The notes: a model not told the origin generated them from the letters alone. A stretch of DNA of 64,000 nt from Methanobrevibacter sp. (GCF_017409525.1 NZ_JAFQSO010000012.1:62001-126000), one strand, 5' to 3'. Shown: positions 16,970 to 26,996, numbered from the stretch's first letter. A program made the numbers and translations.

Positions 16970-17448
16970 TATTCATATTTTATTTCATTTATAATCTTTT
17001 CCAAATATTTCTTTTTTAAAACAAGTTCTCTTTTATTAGCTAATTTATCATTGTTAGGTTGAGGTACTTTTTCTTTCATGCGGGAAGCTCCCAAATATTT
17101 TGTATCCCCCTCCCGTAATTTATGAGCCTCACCCAAATCAATTGCCTTTTTAATAATATAATAATCACCGAAAAGCACATCAAAATCATTGCTTAAATAG
17201 TAGACTTCCAAATCTGTTATTAAACGACTTTCATCAAACCATATTATAAAAAGAGCTTCTTTTTTGAATAAATCAGAAAAGGAAATCAAGTTAAAATAAT
17301 CTAAACTAGCCAGTTTAAATTTTGAAGCAGGATATCTCCTGCCGCAATTCTTATAGATATAACCAAGTTTTGCAAAAATAAAGTCTTCGGATTCATCTAA
17401 ACGAATTTCATCAACATTTCTGCCAATCAATTCTTTAAATGAATCCAT
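16966..17448 (-). CDS. stand-alone MutH/Sau3AI-like domain protein lacking the catalytic residues
   Basis: A 160-residue protein. Residues 106-121 (GEAHKLREGDTKYLGA) and 129-150 (PQPNND...KRELVLKKKYLE) resemble the C-terminal part of the MutH/Sau3AI family, where a QP-rich loop and L-K-x-x-Y helix follow. Earlier, ASKFKLASLD (41-50) falls where MutH has its E-L-K site; here the glutamate is lysine and the upstream aspartate is glycine. It therefore looks like the non-catalytic DNA-binding domain of Sau3AI-type enzymes, standing alone. It follows npdG by 6 nt. No methylase or nuclease partner is nearby. This was read by eye. Confidence 0.5.
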   Translation of the reverse strand: MDSFKELIGRNVDEIRLDESEDFIFAKLGYIYKNCGRRYPASKFKLASLDYFNLISFSDLFKKEALFIIWFDESRLITDLEVYYLSNDFDVLFGDYYIIKKAIDLGEAHKLREGDTKYLGASRMKEKVPQPNNDKLANKRELVLKKKYLEKIINEIKYEY

Positions 17449-17454
17449 ATGAAT

Positions 17455-18144
17455 CTAATCTTTGTCTAATGCTGGAATTCCAGTAATTCTTAAACCACCA
17501 TAATGGGACTTATACTTAATGTTAAGGCCGATTAAAAGTGGAGTGATTTTCTCGATGATTCTAGCCTTTTCCAGAATGCCTGTATCGATAGTTTTTACGC
17601 CAGGTATCTTGTCGATTATCTCAGCGGCAGTCTCTTTAGCTTCCTTATCGTCACCTGCAATTAGGCAGTCACAGTCAATTTCTTCCGGAATGTTTGCCAA
17701 GTGAGAGTTTGAGATGTTACAGAATGCACAGATTACTTTTGCACCAGTTCCTTCCAAAATGGAAGCGGTTCTCTCAGCTGCAGATCCTTCCATCAAGTCT
17801 ATGAACCTGAATGGTTTTCCCCCAATTGCTGTTTCGAGAGGCACAGTTGCATCCATGACAATCTTGTCATGACAGAACTCTTTTATTCCTTCAATGGTTG
17901 GCTTTTGAGCGGCTAAAGGCACTGTTATTATTAACACATCACCCTCTTTTGCAGCATCCTCATTTGCCATACCCTTCATATTGGACAAATCATAGTCCGC
18001 CAGGTCTTCTTTTGCTTTTGCAACAACGTCAAGTGCTTTTTCTTCTTTTCTAGAACCTACAATTACATCCACACCAGCAATAGCCAATCTTTCTGCAATT
18101 CCAAGTCCCTGAGGTCCTGTTCCGCCTATAACACTAACAATCAT
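17455..18144 (-). CDS. npdG: F420H2:NADP+ oxidoreductase
   Basis: A 229-residue enzyme that moves hydride between F420H2 and NADP, supplying NADPH for biosynthesis. It opens with VIGGTGPQGLGIAERLAIAG and VIVGSRKEEKA, the NADP-binding Rossmann motif with arginine for the 2'-phosphate. ITVPLAAQKPTI and the HLANIPEEIDCDCLIAGDD region match the family. It lies between the DUF2284 gene (8 nt upstream) and the MutH-like gene, probably one transcript. It is cytosolic. Confidence 0.94.
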   Translation of the reverse strand: MIVSVIGGTGPQGLGIAERLAIAGVDVIVGSRKEEKALDVVAKAKEDLADYDLSNMKGMANEDAAKEGDVLIITVPLAAQKPTIEGIKEFCHDKIVMDATVPLETAIGGKPFRFIDLMEGSAAERTASILEGTGAKVICAFCNISNSHLANIPEEIDCDCLIAGDDKEAKETAAEIIDKIPGVKTIDTGILEKARIIEKITPLLIGLNIKYKSHYGGLRITGIPALDKD

Positions 18145-18152
18145 TTTATCAC

Positions 18153-18704
18153 CTATTTTTTATCGTACAGCAAACCACCAACGAATATCAGATATTCAGG
18201 TAGTTTTCCGTCTTTTGCATATTTTATTTTATAACCGAAAAGATCTTCAATTGCCTTATCCACATCGCCACCCAAGGCCTCTATAGGATATCTCATCTTG
18301 AATGGCATTTTGCAAGGCATGTTAAATTCCCTTGTGCATCTCATGCACAGGTTGCATTTTCCCAAAAATAGTCCTAAAGCATTTTCATTTTCAAGAGCAT
18401 AAATATCATTCATCAGTTTGACTTTCATTCTCTCAAAGCGCTTTAAAACAAACTCCAGTTCATTATCTTCAAATGTATGTGCCAGTTCCTCTTCGGAAAA
18501 ATCAATCTTGAAAGCGATGATTTTAAGTTTATTGTATGAGTTCCAAACATCATCCACATCAAATTCGAATGGAGGGTAATTCCAGTTGTATCCCAGCAAT
18601 TCCTGTTCTTCTATGCACAATTTAGAAATCCTTTCAAAATCGACATAATTTTTGTAAAAATCTTCAACATCAACATCGACTGTGAGTTTTTTAATCTCAG
18701 ACAT
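18153..18704 (-). CDS. DUF2284 predicted metal-binding protein
   Basis: A 183-residue protein with a cysteine-rich centre: GKCNLCMRCTREFNMPCKMPF near residues 114-134, giving C-x2-C-x2-C and a later cysteine as in DUF2284. An upstream CIEEQELLGYNWNYPPFEF also fits, where related proteins have C...WACPP. It probably binds a metal or iron-sulfur cluster. No enzyme activity is known for the family. It heads a unit with npdG. The 263 bp upstream (18705-18967) are A/T-rich without a gene. Confidence 0.72.
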   Translation of the reverse strand: MSEIKKLTVDVDVEDFYKNYVDFERISKLCIEEQELLGYNWNYPPFEFDVDDVWNSYNKLKIIAFKIDFSEEELAHTFEDNELEFVLKRFERMKVKLMNDIYALENENALGLFLGKCNLCMRCTREFNMPCKMPFKMRYPIEALGGDVDKAIEDLFGYKIKYAKDGKLPEYLIFVGGLLYDKK

Positions 18705-18967
18705 ATTTATTAATATTGTAATTAAACATTATAAAACTTACTCTGAAAACAAATATTATTCATATATTTTCAATATTTTTTAAATTATACTGAACAAATT
18801 TAAAATAAATATTTTAAAATATGTACTAAAATTATATGGCCCTTATTGAAAATTTAATTAAAAAATATTTTACAATCCGAAATCTTCCACCATATAAATG
18901 AAAACAGCGAAAATAATTTAATAACCTACTTAAAACATTACAAAATAACCATATTTGCTAAACAGTT

Positions 18968-20332
18968 TTAATTTTTAAAATAGCTTTTATGCTTATTTAG
19001 ATAATAATTGATGTAGATATACCCAACAATGGAACCTACGGACATTCCACATACGAGTCCCGCATAAACTCCAACCACTCCCCAAGCGAATACAAATGCA
19101 AATAGGCCGGCAAATATCACTTCAAGAATGAATGACCTCAATATTGTCAATATTAATGAAAGTGTTCCTTTTCCCATTGATTGGAATATGTTTCCTGCAA
19201 GTATACCGAATGGCATGAACAATATGAAGAAGCACAATATTCTTAGGCATTGTGTTATGCTTGAGGCCAGAACGGCACTATCTGCAGAATATGAGAATAT
19301 GAATGACAAAGGATCTGCACATATGAAGAAAAATGAAGACACGATAATCGATGAAATCAATCCTAATTTAATTCCATAATTAAGTGCTGTTTTTAAATTG
19401 ACTAGGTTACGCGCTCCATAAGCAGCCCCTCCAACTGTCAAGGCCGCCACACCGATACCTATCAATGGAGACATTCCAATTGAAACCAGCCTCCAAGTGG
19501 CAGTATATGCGGCAACTGCAAGGGTTCCGGATAATATTGTAAGCCAATAATTCATTAGAATGGACACAAATGATATGATGAACTGTTCCAGGCTTGCTGG
19601 AATACCGACCACCAGAATATCCTTATATATTGAAAAATCAGTTTTATATTCACTCATTTTGACTTTCAAAAAGCTGTCCTGCTTGATGAACATCCAATAT
19701 ACCATAGGCAATGCTGCAAGCACTCCTGCTAGAACTGTAGCAAGGCCTGCGCCGGCCACTCCCAAAGATAAATAGTAAATGAAAATCGGATCCAGTATCA
19801 TGTTAATAATAGCTGTAAGCATTAACGGATAAGATGCCCTTTTCACCTCACCCTGAGCCCTGAAGATGGCAGCCATCATTGCAGGCAGAAATACGGAAAA
19901 GATACCTCCAATAACAATTGAACCATAAGCCATAGTTTCTGAAATTACTTCACCAGCACCCATCATTAAAAGCAAAGGCTTCAGAAGTATTAGAATTAAA
20001 ATTGTAGAGATGATTGTCATTATGATGGAAAGCATTATAGAATGTATTGCACTGTTTCCAGCCGCCTTATAGTCTTCAGCACCGATGCATCTTGCAATCA
20101 AACTGTTTGAACCTGCACCCAGACCATTTGCAAAACCCACCAAAGCTAAAAACAAAGGCGTTACAAATCCGACAGCCGCAAGAGGGTGCGGACCCAATCC
20201 AGAAACCCAGATACCATCGATGATATTGTTCATCATCATGAACAAATAGCTTATAATGATAGGCAATGCCAACTTATTTATCGCCTTTTTGGGATGGTTT
20301 ACAATTAAGTCAATGTCTTCTGTTTTCTGCAT
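18968..20332 (-). CDS. MATE-family multidrug/Na+ (or H+) antiporter
   Basis: A 454-residue membrane protein with twelve hydrophobic segments in two similar halves. It starts with NKLALPIIISYLFMMMNNIIDGIWVSGLG, typical of DinF/NorM-type transporters, followed by GFANGLGAGSNSLIARCIGA. It exports organic cations or other metabolites. It is the last gene of a tight group with cca, thpR and the two shikimate genes, separated from cca by 4 nt. The link to those genes is probably only shared transcription. Confidence 0.9.
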   Translation of the reverse strand: MQKTEDIDLIVNHPKKAINKLALPIIISYLFMMMNNIIDGIWVSGLGPHPLAAVGFVTPLFLALVGFANGLGAGSNSLIARCIGAEDYKAAGNSAIHSIMLSIIMTIISTILILILLKPLLLMMGAGEVISETMAYGSIVIGGIFSVFLPAMMAAIFRAQGEVKRASYPLMLTAIINMILDPIFIYYLSLGVAGAGLATVLAGVLAALPMVYWMFIKQDSFLKVKMSEYKTDFSIYKDILVVGIPASLEQFIISFVSILMNYWLTILSGTLAVAAYTATWRLVSIGMSPLIGIGVAALTVGGAAYGARNLVNLKTALNYGIKLGLISSIIVSSFFFICADPLSFIFSYSADSAVLASSITQCLRILCFFILFMPFGILAGNIFQSMGKGTLSLILTILRSFILEVIFAGLFAFVFAWGVVGVYAGLVCGMSVGSIVGYIYINYYLNKHKSYFKN

Positions 20333-20336
20333 CAGT

Positions 20337-21701
20337 TCACCTTACAATATACTGTCCAGGATGAATAAAATCGTCTAAGAATTCAAGATAATCATCATTT
20401 TCGATTTCATCGACATTTATAAATTCATAAGTATTAATAATATTCTTCTTGAGGTTTTTTCCAACTTTAATAAGTCGAATATTCTCTTTTGTGAAAATAT
20501 GCTTAACCAAATCAATGGCTTGGCTAAATTGCCTTTTCTGTGAGTGTACCAGGAAGTCGCCTTGAATATAGCAGTTTTCACGACCGTATTTTGATGTGAA
20601 GTTCTCGCAGGCCTTGTTAATGAATACTTTTGGACCGACATTTACTTTAATGTCATTTAATTTTGATGAAGCCATTTCAAGTAAAATCACACCTGTAAAT
20701 ACCTCATCGCTCCAATAATCAGCTTTAAACACGTTGAATTCCTCATCGTTTAACTTGCGCTCCAATGCTTCACAGGTCTTCTTGAGCTGAGGATGCAATG
20801 TATCAAGAGGAATGTCCGGAATCTCAAATCTGATTGCAATGACATCACTATTCCTTTTTGCAAATTCATTGATTAAATCATCTTTATTCAAATTCCTTTT
20901 AAGAGGGTAAAAATAGTCTTTCTTATTGTCTGAGAACAAATAATTTCTGCAGGACTGAATGAATTCCGCCATTTTGTTCAATCTCAAAGCGGCCGCAACA
21001 TTTCTGTTTGCATCTGTAGGGTCGATTACAATTAATGGATCATCGAACAGCTGTGCAGTCCCATAGTTTTGCAAATCTATTACATGGCCATATTGCCAGT
21101 TGATGGCTGCATTCAGAGTGCTTTCAAAGTCACCATATTCCAAAATAAGCAGCTCGCATAGATAACCTGCAAACCCTCCTACCTTAAACTCTGAACCATA
21201 AGTTCCTGTCATTGCCATGAACCTTTTAAGCAAAAGGACTTCATCTTCCTGAACTTGGGTTAAATTCTCTTTAATGTAACGAGTATGCAAGATTGTTCTA
21301 TCGACAGCTGATTTGAGTTCACTTCCCTTGCTTATTGCATAACATGGCACGATGTCAACCTCAAATCCTTCAATGTCTGCTGTGACGTATGGGTGTGAAG
21401 CATAATGATGTTCAGCATCACCGTCAAATTCATCACAACATTTATGGGCCAATTTAAGGCCAGCTTTTTTTAAAAATTGTTTATCTGTATCCAGAGGAAA
21501 TGCAATGAATATGTCTATATCCGATTTTCCCTTCAATGCAGTGTTTTTTGCAACAGAACCAACAAGAGAAACTTTTGCATCAATATTTTCGTCATCACAT
21601 ATATCCTGCAGGTAATTCATCAGATTATGTGATAAGCTATCGATTTCCTTTTTCTCTTCAGAAGTTGGCTTGATGTCTTTTAAAATTAGATTATAATCCA
21701 T
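20337..21701 (-). CDS. cca: CCA tRNA nucleotidyltransferase, archaeal class I
   Basis: A 454-residue enzyme that builds and repairs the 3' CCA end of tRNAs. The nucleotidyltransferase signature VSLVGSVAKNTALKGKSDIDIFIAF gives the G-S and D-x-D metal site near residues 51-70. The tRNA gene in this window indeed encodes no CCA. The ATG at 21701 is chosen over TTG at 21716 since it lies just after the stop of thpR. The order thpR-cca is common in archaea. Confidence 0.95.
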   Translation of the reverse strand: MDYNLILKDIKPTSEEKKEIDSLSHNLMNYLQDICDDENIDAKVSLVGSVAKNTALKGKSDIDIFIAFPLDTDKQFLKKAGLKLAHKCCDEFDGDAEHHYASHPYVTADIEGFEVDIVPCYAISKGSELKSAVDRTILHTRYIKENLTQVQEDEVLLLKRFMAMTGTYGSEFKVGGFAGYLCELLILEYGDFESTLNAAINWQYGHVIDLQNYGTAQLFDDPLIVIDPTDANRNVAAALRLNKMAEFIQSCRNYLFSDNKKDYFYPLKRNLNKDDLINEFAKRNSDVIAIRFEIPDIPLDTLHPQLKKTCEALERKLNDEEFNVFKADYWSDEVFTGVILLEMASSKLNDIKVNVGPKVFINKACENFTSKYGRENCYIQGDFLVHSQKRQFSQAIDLVKHIFTKENIRLIKVGKNLKKNIINTYEFINVDEIENDDYLEFLDDFIHPGQYIVR

Positions 21702-21705
21702 GAAA

Positions 21706-22263
21706 TCACAATTCAAAAACTTTCAAATCTTCATATATTGGACCTGCAGGCGTTAGGGTAGATTTCTTTAGAGATATCCTGTCAACAGTCATCTGACCAA
21801 TTTCAACATTGCTAAACTCTTCAATTGTTTTTTTGACCTTATCTTTATTTTTTGCCGTTTTCATGCGCCCGATAGTCAAATGAGTAGAGAATCTCCTGTC
21901 CTTATCAAAGCCCAATTTGGAAAATTCGCCATCCAGTCTATCATGCAATTGCCTGATAATGCTGTCTTCATCGATTCCAATCCATATCACTTTTATATGA
22001 TTGTTATTCGGAAATACTCCGCAACCTTTGATTTGAATGTCGAAAGGTTCGAAATCAGATACGGCTTCTGCAATTTTATTTTCAAGCAAATTCAAACCGT
22101 TTGTATCTATATCGCCAAAGAATTTCAAGGTCAAATGCAGGTTAGCCAATTCAACATACTTGATTTTGGTATTGATGGACTTGAACTCTTTAATAATTCT
22201 ATTAATCCTTGGCTTTAAGTCATCATCCAAATCAATTGCTAAAAATGCTCGTACCTGTGACAT
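21706..22263 (-). CDS. thpR: RNA 2',3'-cyclic phosphodiesterase (LigT-like)
   Basis: A 185-residue 2H-phosphoesterase with both H-x-T-x motifs: HLTLKFFGD near residue 43 and HLTIGRMK near 126. It opens RAFLAIDLDDDLK, as usual for ThpR/LigT. It hydrolyses 2',3'-cyclic phosphates on RNA and may act on tRNA splicing products. ATG 22263 has AGGTG 6 nt upstream and is preferred to GTG 22269. It lies 8 nt after aroB' and 4 nt before cca. Confidence 0.92.
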   Translation of the reverse strand: MSQVRAFLAIDLDDDLKPRINRIIKEFKSINTKIKYVELANLHLTLKFFGDIDTNGLNLLENKIAEAVSDFEPFDIQIKGCGVFPNNNHIKVIWIGIDEDSIIRQLHDRLDGEFSKLGFDKDRRFSTHLTIGRMKTAKNKDKVKKTIEEFSNVEIGQMTVDRISLKKSTLTPAGPIYEDLKVFEL

Positions 22264-22271
22264 TTTCACAC

Positions 22272-23402
22272 CTACTGTTCAATAATTGTTTCATCAATAG
22301 CTATTCCAAAGTGACGTGCATTATCTTCAACATAGACCTTTACCTTATCGCCCTGCTTTACATCAGCTACTGAGAGAGGTTCGTCATTTGCATCAACAAT
22401 TCTGATTGTTTCTGCATTTTGCAGGAGAGTCCTTATGGTTTTTCCTTCATAGTCCGCTTCTATTAAAATCAAAGGCCTTCTTTCGATTTTGCTCCTTCCA
22501 ACATAAGCTGTTCTACTTTCCCCTTTTGTATTTACAATCAATACTTCGTCTCCTGCAACAAGTTCTGATAGGTATCTTGTTTTGTTTCCTGGAACCATTA
22601 CATATGCCTGAACCGGCCCAGCATTTACTCTAAACGGTCTTGATGCCACATATTCACTTTCCAATGATTCTGAGTGTACTAAAAACATGGATTTTGAATA
22701 TGATCCTATAAGCATTCCTTCTCCAGGTTTCATCATGTCTGTTGTATCAACACATACTCTGTCGCCAGAGCCTAAAGGTTTTACATTAGTTACAGTAGCT
22801 ATTTTTAATTCATAGTTAGATTGGGATGCTTTAATAACTTCTTCAGCCATTCTTTTAGTTTGATTGAAATCATTGGCTTCAAAAATGATTCCATCAGTTC
22901 CATGTTCCAATGTCTCCAAAGCTACCTTTGCACCATCCAAGTCACGCACTGCAGCGATAATTTCCACATCTACTTTCTGCAAATCCGCTATGATATTTTC
23001 CAGGGGGATGATTGTCCAGTCAGTTCCAACCAATATTATATAGTCGACAATAGAACCTAATTTAACGGCCAGCTGTTCATGTGCCTTATCTGTAATTTTT
23101 ATATAAGCACATACAGTTTTGCCTTCGCTTTTTGCCTTTTTGGCATTCGCGATGTCAGTTGAATCTGTAAAATCATCTTTTAAATCTAAAAATCCGTCTC
23201 CTTCACCATTAATGCCTACAAGATATATGTCTGCATCTTCATTGTTCGCAATGATTTTTACATTGCCTAACTTTCTGATGTTTTCTATATCATCAAAATC
23301 CAATACATGGTCGATTCCGGATTCCAATGCAGTGGTAATCATTTCTTTTTTATCTTCCCACAATTCATCAGGAGTACTAATCCAAGCGAATTTGTTTTGC
23401 AT
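22272..23402 (-). CDS. aroB': 3-dehydroquinate synthase type II (archaeal)
   Basis: A 376-residue enzyme of the archaeal shikimate entry. It oxidatively deaminates and cyclises 2-amino-3,7-dideoxy-D-threo-hept-6-ulosonate to 3-dehydroquinate with NAD. Typical features are the [15 protein letters not shown] start, [15 protein letters not shown] near residue 128, and [26 protein letters not shown] near 205. It starts 8 nt after the gene for the preceding pathway enzyme, so the two steps are made together. Confidence 0.95.
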   Translation of the reverse strand: MQNKFAWISTPDELWEDKKEMITTALESGIDHVLDFDDIENIRKLGNVKIIANNEDADIYLVGINGEGDGFLDLKDDFTDSTDIANAKKAKSEGKTVCAYIKITDKAHEQLAVKLGSIVDYIILVGTDWTIIPLENIIADLQKVDVEIIAAVRDLDGAKVALETLEHGTDGIIFEANDFNQTKRMAEEVIKASQSNYELKIATVTNVKPLGSGDRVCVDTTDMMKPGEGMLIGSYSKSMFLVHSESLESEYVASRPFRVNAGPVQAYVMVPGNKTRYLSELVAGDEVLIVNTKGESRTAYVGRSKIERRPLILIEADYEGKTIRTLLQNAETIRIVDANDEPLSVADVKQGDKVKVYVEDNARHFGIAIDETIIEQ

Positions 23403-23410
23403 TTAACCAC

Positions 23411-24202
23411 CTATTTTAAGAATTTCAAAGCTTCTTCAACTTCTAAATCATGGTGAACTACTTCTGCAATAGCCCTTGTAATTTTACCAGGATTTTCAGC
23501 CTGGAATAAATTACGTCCGAAAGCAACACCTGCTCCGCCAACTTCAAGTGAATCCTTCACCATATTCAACAGGTCTTCATCTGTGTCAACTTTAGGACCT
23601 CCTGCAATGACTACAGGAACGATAGCACCTTCAACAACTTCCCTAAATGAATCTGGATCACCAGTATAATTGGTTTTTACAATGTCAACTCCAAGTTCTG
23701 AACCTACACGTGCGGCATGCTTAACGAATTCCACATCATGCTCGTTTTCCACTTTTTGGCCTCTTGGATACATCATCGCTAGAAGCGGCATTCCCCAGTA
23801 GTCACAAGTCTCAGCTATTCCACCTAATTCCTGCAACATTTGACTTTCAGTTTCGCTTCCAAGGTTTACATGGATTGATACTGCATCCGCACCAAGTTGA
23901 ATGGCTTTTTCCACACTTGTTACGGTTACCTTATCATTTGGATCCGGTGCAAGTGATGTACTTGCAGATAAGTGTACAATAAGACCAATGTCTTTACCGT
24001 AACCTCTGTGTCCTTGCTTTACAATACCCTTATGCATTAGTATTGCATCTGCTCCACCTTGGGAGATTTCATCAACAGTCTCGTCCATGTCTATAATTCC
24101 CGGAATCGGACCGCTAGATACACCATGGTCCATCGGTGCAATTACAGTTCTTCCAGTATTTCTGTTAATGATTCTTTCTAAACGAATCTTTTTACCTATC
24201 AT
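23411..24202 (-). CDS. aroA': 2-amino-3,7-dideoxy-D-threo-hept-6-ulosonate synthase
   Basis: A 263-residue class I aldolase-like enzyme. It condenses aspartate semialdehyde with a deoxy-ketohexose phosphate to enter the archaeal route to aromatic amino acids. Motifs are [14 protein letters not shown] near residue 22, the Schiff-base lysine region VKTNYTGDP near 178, and [13 protein letters not shown] near 193-205. It heads the operon aroA'-aroB'-thpR-cca-MATE, with gaps of 4-8 nt. The 220-bp upstream region is A/T-rich and holds a short imperfect dyad, GTTAT...ATAAC, at 24255-24271. Confidence 0.95.
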   Translation of the reverse strand: MIGKKIRLERIINRNTGRTVIAPMDHGVSSGPIPGIIDMDETVDEISQGGADAILMHKGIVKQGHRGYGKDIGLIVHLSASTSLAPDPNDKVTVTSVEKAIQLGADAVSIHVNLGSETESQMLQELGGIAETCDYWGMPLLAMMYPRGQKVENEHDVEFVKHAARVGSELGVDIVKTNYTGDPDSFREVVEGAIVPVVIAGGPKVDTDEDLLNMVKDSLEVGGAGVAFGRNLFQAENPGKITRAIAEVVHHDLEVEEALKFLK

Positions 24203-24422
24203 ATTAAAACCTCATTATTTATGAATTATATTTTCTCAATTATGGTATATAATAGTTATTGTACAGATAACGACAACAAATAAGTAAATATTATAAATTT
24301 ATTAATATTATACTAATTAAATTAAACAAAAATATAATTTATTGTTGGAAACTATTATTCCATAAATGTAAATTTAGATAAAAATATACAAACAAAATTA
24401 TTTTAAATTTAAAACTAATTAA

Positions 24423-24935
24423 CTATTTTTTTAGAGAGGAAGTCCACAAATCAAATTCCTTAATTTGTGGAGGAATGCCAGAATCATGATAGCTTTCAAG
24501 ATAACCTTCATTTGATGAAATATCCTCACCGCTGACACTTGCCGAATTTACAAATTCCAACAGCCCACGATTTCTGATTGCAGCATGCTTTGGTTTAAAA
24601 GTAGAAGACCAGATATAAAATACTTTAAAAACAGTGTCCGGATGATAGCCTCCACCCAAATCAATAGCAAGCACATCACAGGATTGAGTTATTTCAAACA
24701 CATTAGCTATAACATCATGAAGACGAACATCACCAGAAATGAATTCAACATCCAGTTTGGCCATTTCCCCAATAGCTTCAGGGGAATTGTCAAGTGCAAT
24801 GACCCTGCACCTATCTGCCAGTAGCCGGGTTGTCCCTCCAACATGACATCCCAATTCTATAACCGTATCGCCATCTTCAACCAGACCAAGTAGATTTTTC
24901 CTGTAGTCATTTATGTCGTAGCTAAGTTTAATCAT
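24423..24935 (-). CDS. SAM-dependent methyltransferase-like protein
   Basis: A 170-residue protein with a clear SAM-binding start: DTVIELGCHVGGTTRLLADRC near residue 23 and ALDNSPEAI after it, then SGDVRLHD and VLAIDLGGGYHPDTVF in motif IV position. It is shorter than most and lacks a large C-terminal substrate domain. The start overlaps the pantoate kinase end by 8 nt, so the two are translationally coupled. The substrate is unknown. Confidence 0.75.
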   Translation of the reverse strand: MIKLSYDINDYRKNLLGLVEDGDTVIELGCHVGGTTRLLADRCRVIALDNSPEAIGEMAKLDVEFISGDVRLHDVIANVFEITQSCDVLAIDLGGGYHPDTVFKVFYIWSSTFKPKHAAIRNRGLLEFVNSASVSGEDISSNEGYLESYHDSGIPPQIKEFDLWTSSLKK

Positions 24936-25773
24936 AAGTTATCCCAAAATTGTTGAGTTTATCTATATGTAAGTTTTCAATGTTTAGGTTTTTGAGGGCA
25001 TCTTCATCATATGCAAAGGCAAATGCAGTATTTCCAAGCATTGCCATGGAACTGCCCAAAATATCACTCGAAGAATTAAAATAATCAATTAGATTTTTAA
25101 CTTCGTCTGAGATTAAATCAATCTCTTTAGAAAATTCCGCAGAAAATGTCAAAAAATTCTCCAATGTTGGTTCATCCTCAAATTTTTCAAGGAATTTTGA
25201 ACCTGAAGTGGTGATTATCTCTTTAAAATGAGAATCCGAAATGATGTCCGATGTTTCAATACCTCCAAAGGTTTTCCATCCTACAAAGACATCCTCATTA
25301 AATGATTTTATCTCACCAATGCCAGGAGCACCAGGTTTGGTTCTTAAAACTAATCCATTACCAGTTTGGGCTATTACATCACCTAAACCTGCCCCCAAAT
25401 TGACTTCAGCCATATGCGCAATCTGGCCGCAAAGCTCCAGCGAATATCCTAAGTTCAAGAATTCATTGATGGCCAGCGTTAAACTTAAAGCGGAAGCTGC
25501 TGATGTTCCGAAACCTGCACCTATCGGCAATTGAATGTCCTGAGTTATTCTAAAGTTACTTTCAATTTCCAAAATGGACAATACTTCATCAATTACGGTT
25601 GAATCCCCCTGATTAACATCAATCTCAAGTTCGTCAGAGGGCGAAATTGTTGTCTTTACTCCTTTGGAAAGTAAAAAGCCGGCACCGCATGATCCATTTT
25701 TCAATTTGATTTCATGGCTATTGATTGTAAAAAAGCCTGTGATGTGGCCCGGCACGAATACTGAATTTGTCAT
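24928..25773 (-). CDS. pantoate kinase (GHMP kinase family)
   Basis: A 281-residue GHMP kinase. It has FVPGHITGFFTI at the N-terminus and the ATP-binding LPIGAGFGTSAASALSLTLAINEF near residue 82. Archaea make 4'-phosphopantothenate by phosphorylating pantoate first, and this matches the archaeal pantoate kinase type rather than mevalonate or homoserine kinases. The second enzyme, phosphopantothenate synthetase, is not in the window. It overlaps the small methyltransferase gene downstream. Confidence 0.86.
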   Translation of the reverse strand: MTNSVFVPGHITGFFTINSHEIKLKNGSCGAGFLLSKGVKTTISPSDELEIDVNQGDSTVIDEVLSILEIESNFRITQDIQLPIGAGFGTSAASALSLTLAINEFLNLGYSLELCGQIAHMAEVNLGAGLGDVIAQTGNGLVLRTKPGAPGIGEIKSFNEDVFVGWKTFGGIETSDIISDSHFKEIITTSGSKFLEKFEDEPTLENFLTFSAEFSKEIDLISDEVKNLIDYFNSSSDILGSSMAMLGNTAFAFAYDEDALKNLNIENLHIDKLNNFGITYD

Positions 25774-25798
25774 GTTAAATAATTTGTTTTCAGTTTAA

Positions 25799-26344
25799 TT
25801 AAAATTTTTGACCAATTTCATATGCCTTTTTAAGGTCTTCCTCTTTTTCATCTGCATCGCCAATGAACTTGACGCCTGCAACCTCTAAAGTCTCTATAAA
25901 TTCAAGTTCAGTGTTATTTATAAATGGTTGTGCTTCAGTGAGCTTAATATAGGTTTCATATATATCCTTGCCAGGATATGCATGAGTAATTATCATTGCG
26001 GCCTTACCATCAAATTTCTTATCCGGATTGTTGAAAATGGAATAGAACCTATCAACTATTGTCTTTGCCTGCGCTGTTATCTGTCCAAAATAGATTGGTG
26101 AAGCAAGAATTATGCTAGCTCCTTCAGCCAATTGATTGATAATTTCGGCTCCGTCATCTTCGTATCTGCAGTCTTTACCTTTTGCACAGATTTCACAGCC
26201 ACTGCACGGATTAATATCTAAATTTTGCAAATAGTATTTAATCACTTCATGGCCATTGTCTTCAGCGCCTCTAATCATCTCATCCAGAACTCTATTTGTA
26301 TTGCCTTTCTTTCTAGGACTTCCCTGTATAGCTAAAATTTTCAT
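25799..26344 (-). CDS. iron-sulfur flavoprotein (Isf-like), second copy
   Basis: A 181-residue flavodoxin-fold protein, paralogous to that at 3545-4087. Flavin loop GSPRKKGNTNRVLDEMIRG is at residues 8-26, the cluster motif is C47-x2-C50-x2-C53-x5-C59, and ASPIYFGQITAQAKTIVDRFYSI contacts flavin. Cysteine positions are identical in the two copies, so they come from duplication. This copy sits near a flavodoxin and the F420H2 oxidase, fitting reduction of O2 or peroxide. Confidence 0.88.
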   Translation of the reverse strand: MKILAIQGSPRKKGNTNRVLDEMIRGAEDNGHEVIKYYLQNLDINPCSGCEICAKGKDCRYEDDGAEIINQLAEGASIILASPIYFGQITAQAKTIVDRFYSIFNNPDKKFDGKAAMIITHAYPGKDIYETYIKLTEAQPFINNTELEFIETLEVAGVKFIGDADEKEEDLKKAYEIGQKF

Positions 26345-26425
26345 GATATAACCTCTAAATCTAATTAATTTAAAAAAAGTATTTAAAAATTACTAAAAAA
26401 ATTTAAAAAAAAGTGAAAAAATGAA

Positions 26426-26932
26426 TTATTCATTTATCCATGTTTCGACAGTATCTTTTGAATCATATACATTTGCACCTGGAATTGATAAACCCTTTTT
26501 GATTTCAGCTCCCGCACATAACTTCTTCAAATCTTTTTGTGCAAAACCAAAACCAGAACCCTCATGGGTCACGAATGCCTTAACTGTCTTATCTGTGAAA
26601 TCAAGTTGTTCCAGTTGTGTAAACATAGGCATTGGAAGAGTTCCCCACCAATTTGGAAAACCAATGTAAATTGTATCATATGATGCTATATCACCTAACG
26701 CTTCTTTAATTTCAGGCCTTGCATCATCCTGCTGTTCCTTTTTAGCCACATCAATACATTTCATATAATCTTCAGGATAATCGACTATTGGTTCTACTTT
26801 GAATAAATCAGCGCCAGTAATTTCTTGTATATATTCAGCAATCACTTCAGTGTTTCCCTTTTCAATATTTTTTAGCTCGCCGCCGAAGTAGTTTTCACCA
26901 CTTCTTGAAAAATAGATTATCAAATCTTTCAT
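26426..26932 (-). CDS. flavodoxin
   Basis: A 168-residue flavodoxin-like protein. Its start LIIYFSRSGENYFGGE is the FMN phosphate-binding loop of the Flavodoxin_4 type. It continues with TGADLFKVEPIVDYPEDY and IYIGFPNWWGTLPMPMFT, the second loop with the aromatic FMN stackers. There are no cysteine clusters. It is 64 nt downstream of fprA on the same strand and may be its electron partner or a general NADPH-dependent carrier. Confidence 0.85.
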   Translation of the reverse strand: MKDLIIYFSRSGENYFGGELKNIEKGNTEVIAEYIQEITGADLFKVEPIVDYPEDYMKCIDVAKKEQQDDARPEIKEALGDIASYDTIYIGFPNWWGTLPMPMFTQLEQLDFTDKTVKAFVTHEGSGFGFAQKDLKKLCAGAEIKKGLSIPGANVYDSKDTVETWINE

Positions 26933-26996
26933 GATAATTCCCCATTAAGTAATATATCACAAAACTGTAAAAATAAAAAAATAAGAATAGTTAAAA

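Noticed and set aside
23411-24202. Fructose-bisphosphate aldolase for the aroA' gene
   Set aside because: The protein resembles class I FBP aldolases, but its coupling with the 3-dehydroquinate synthase II gene points to the shikimate entry enzyme.
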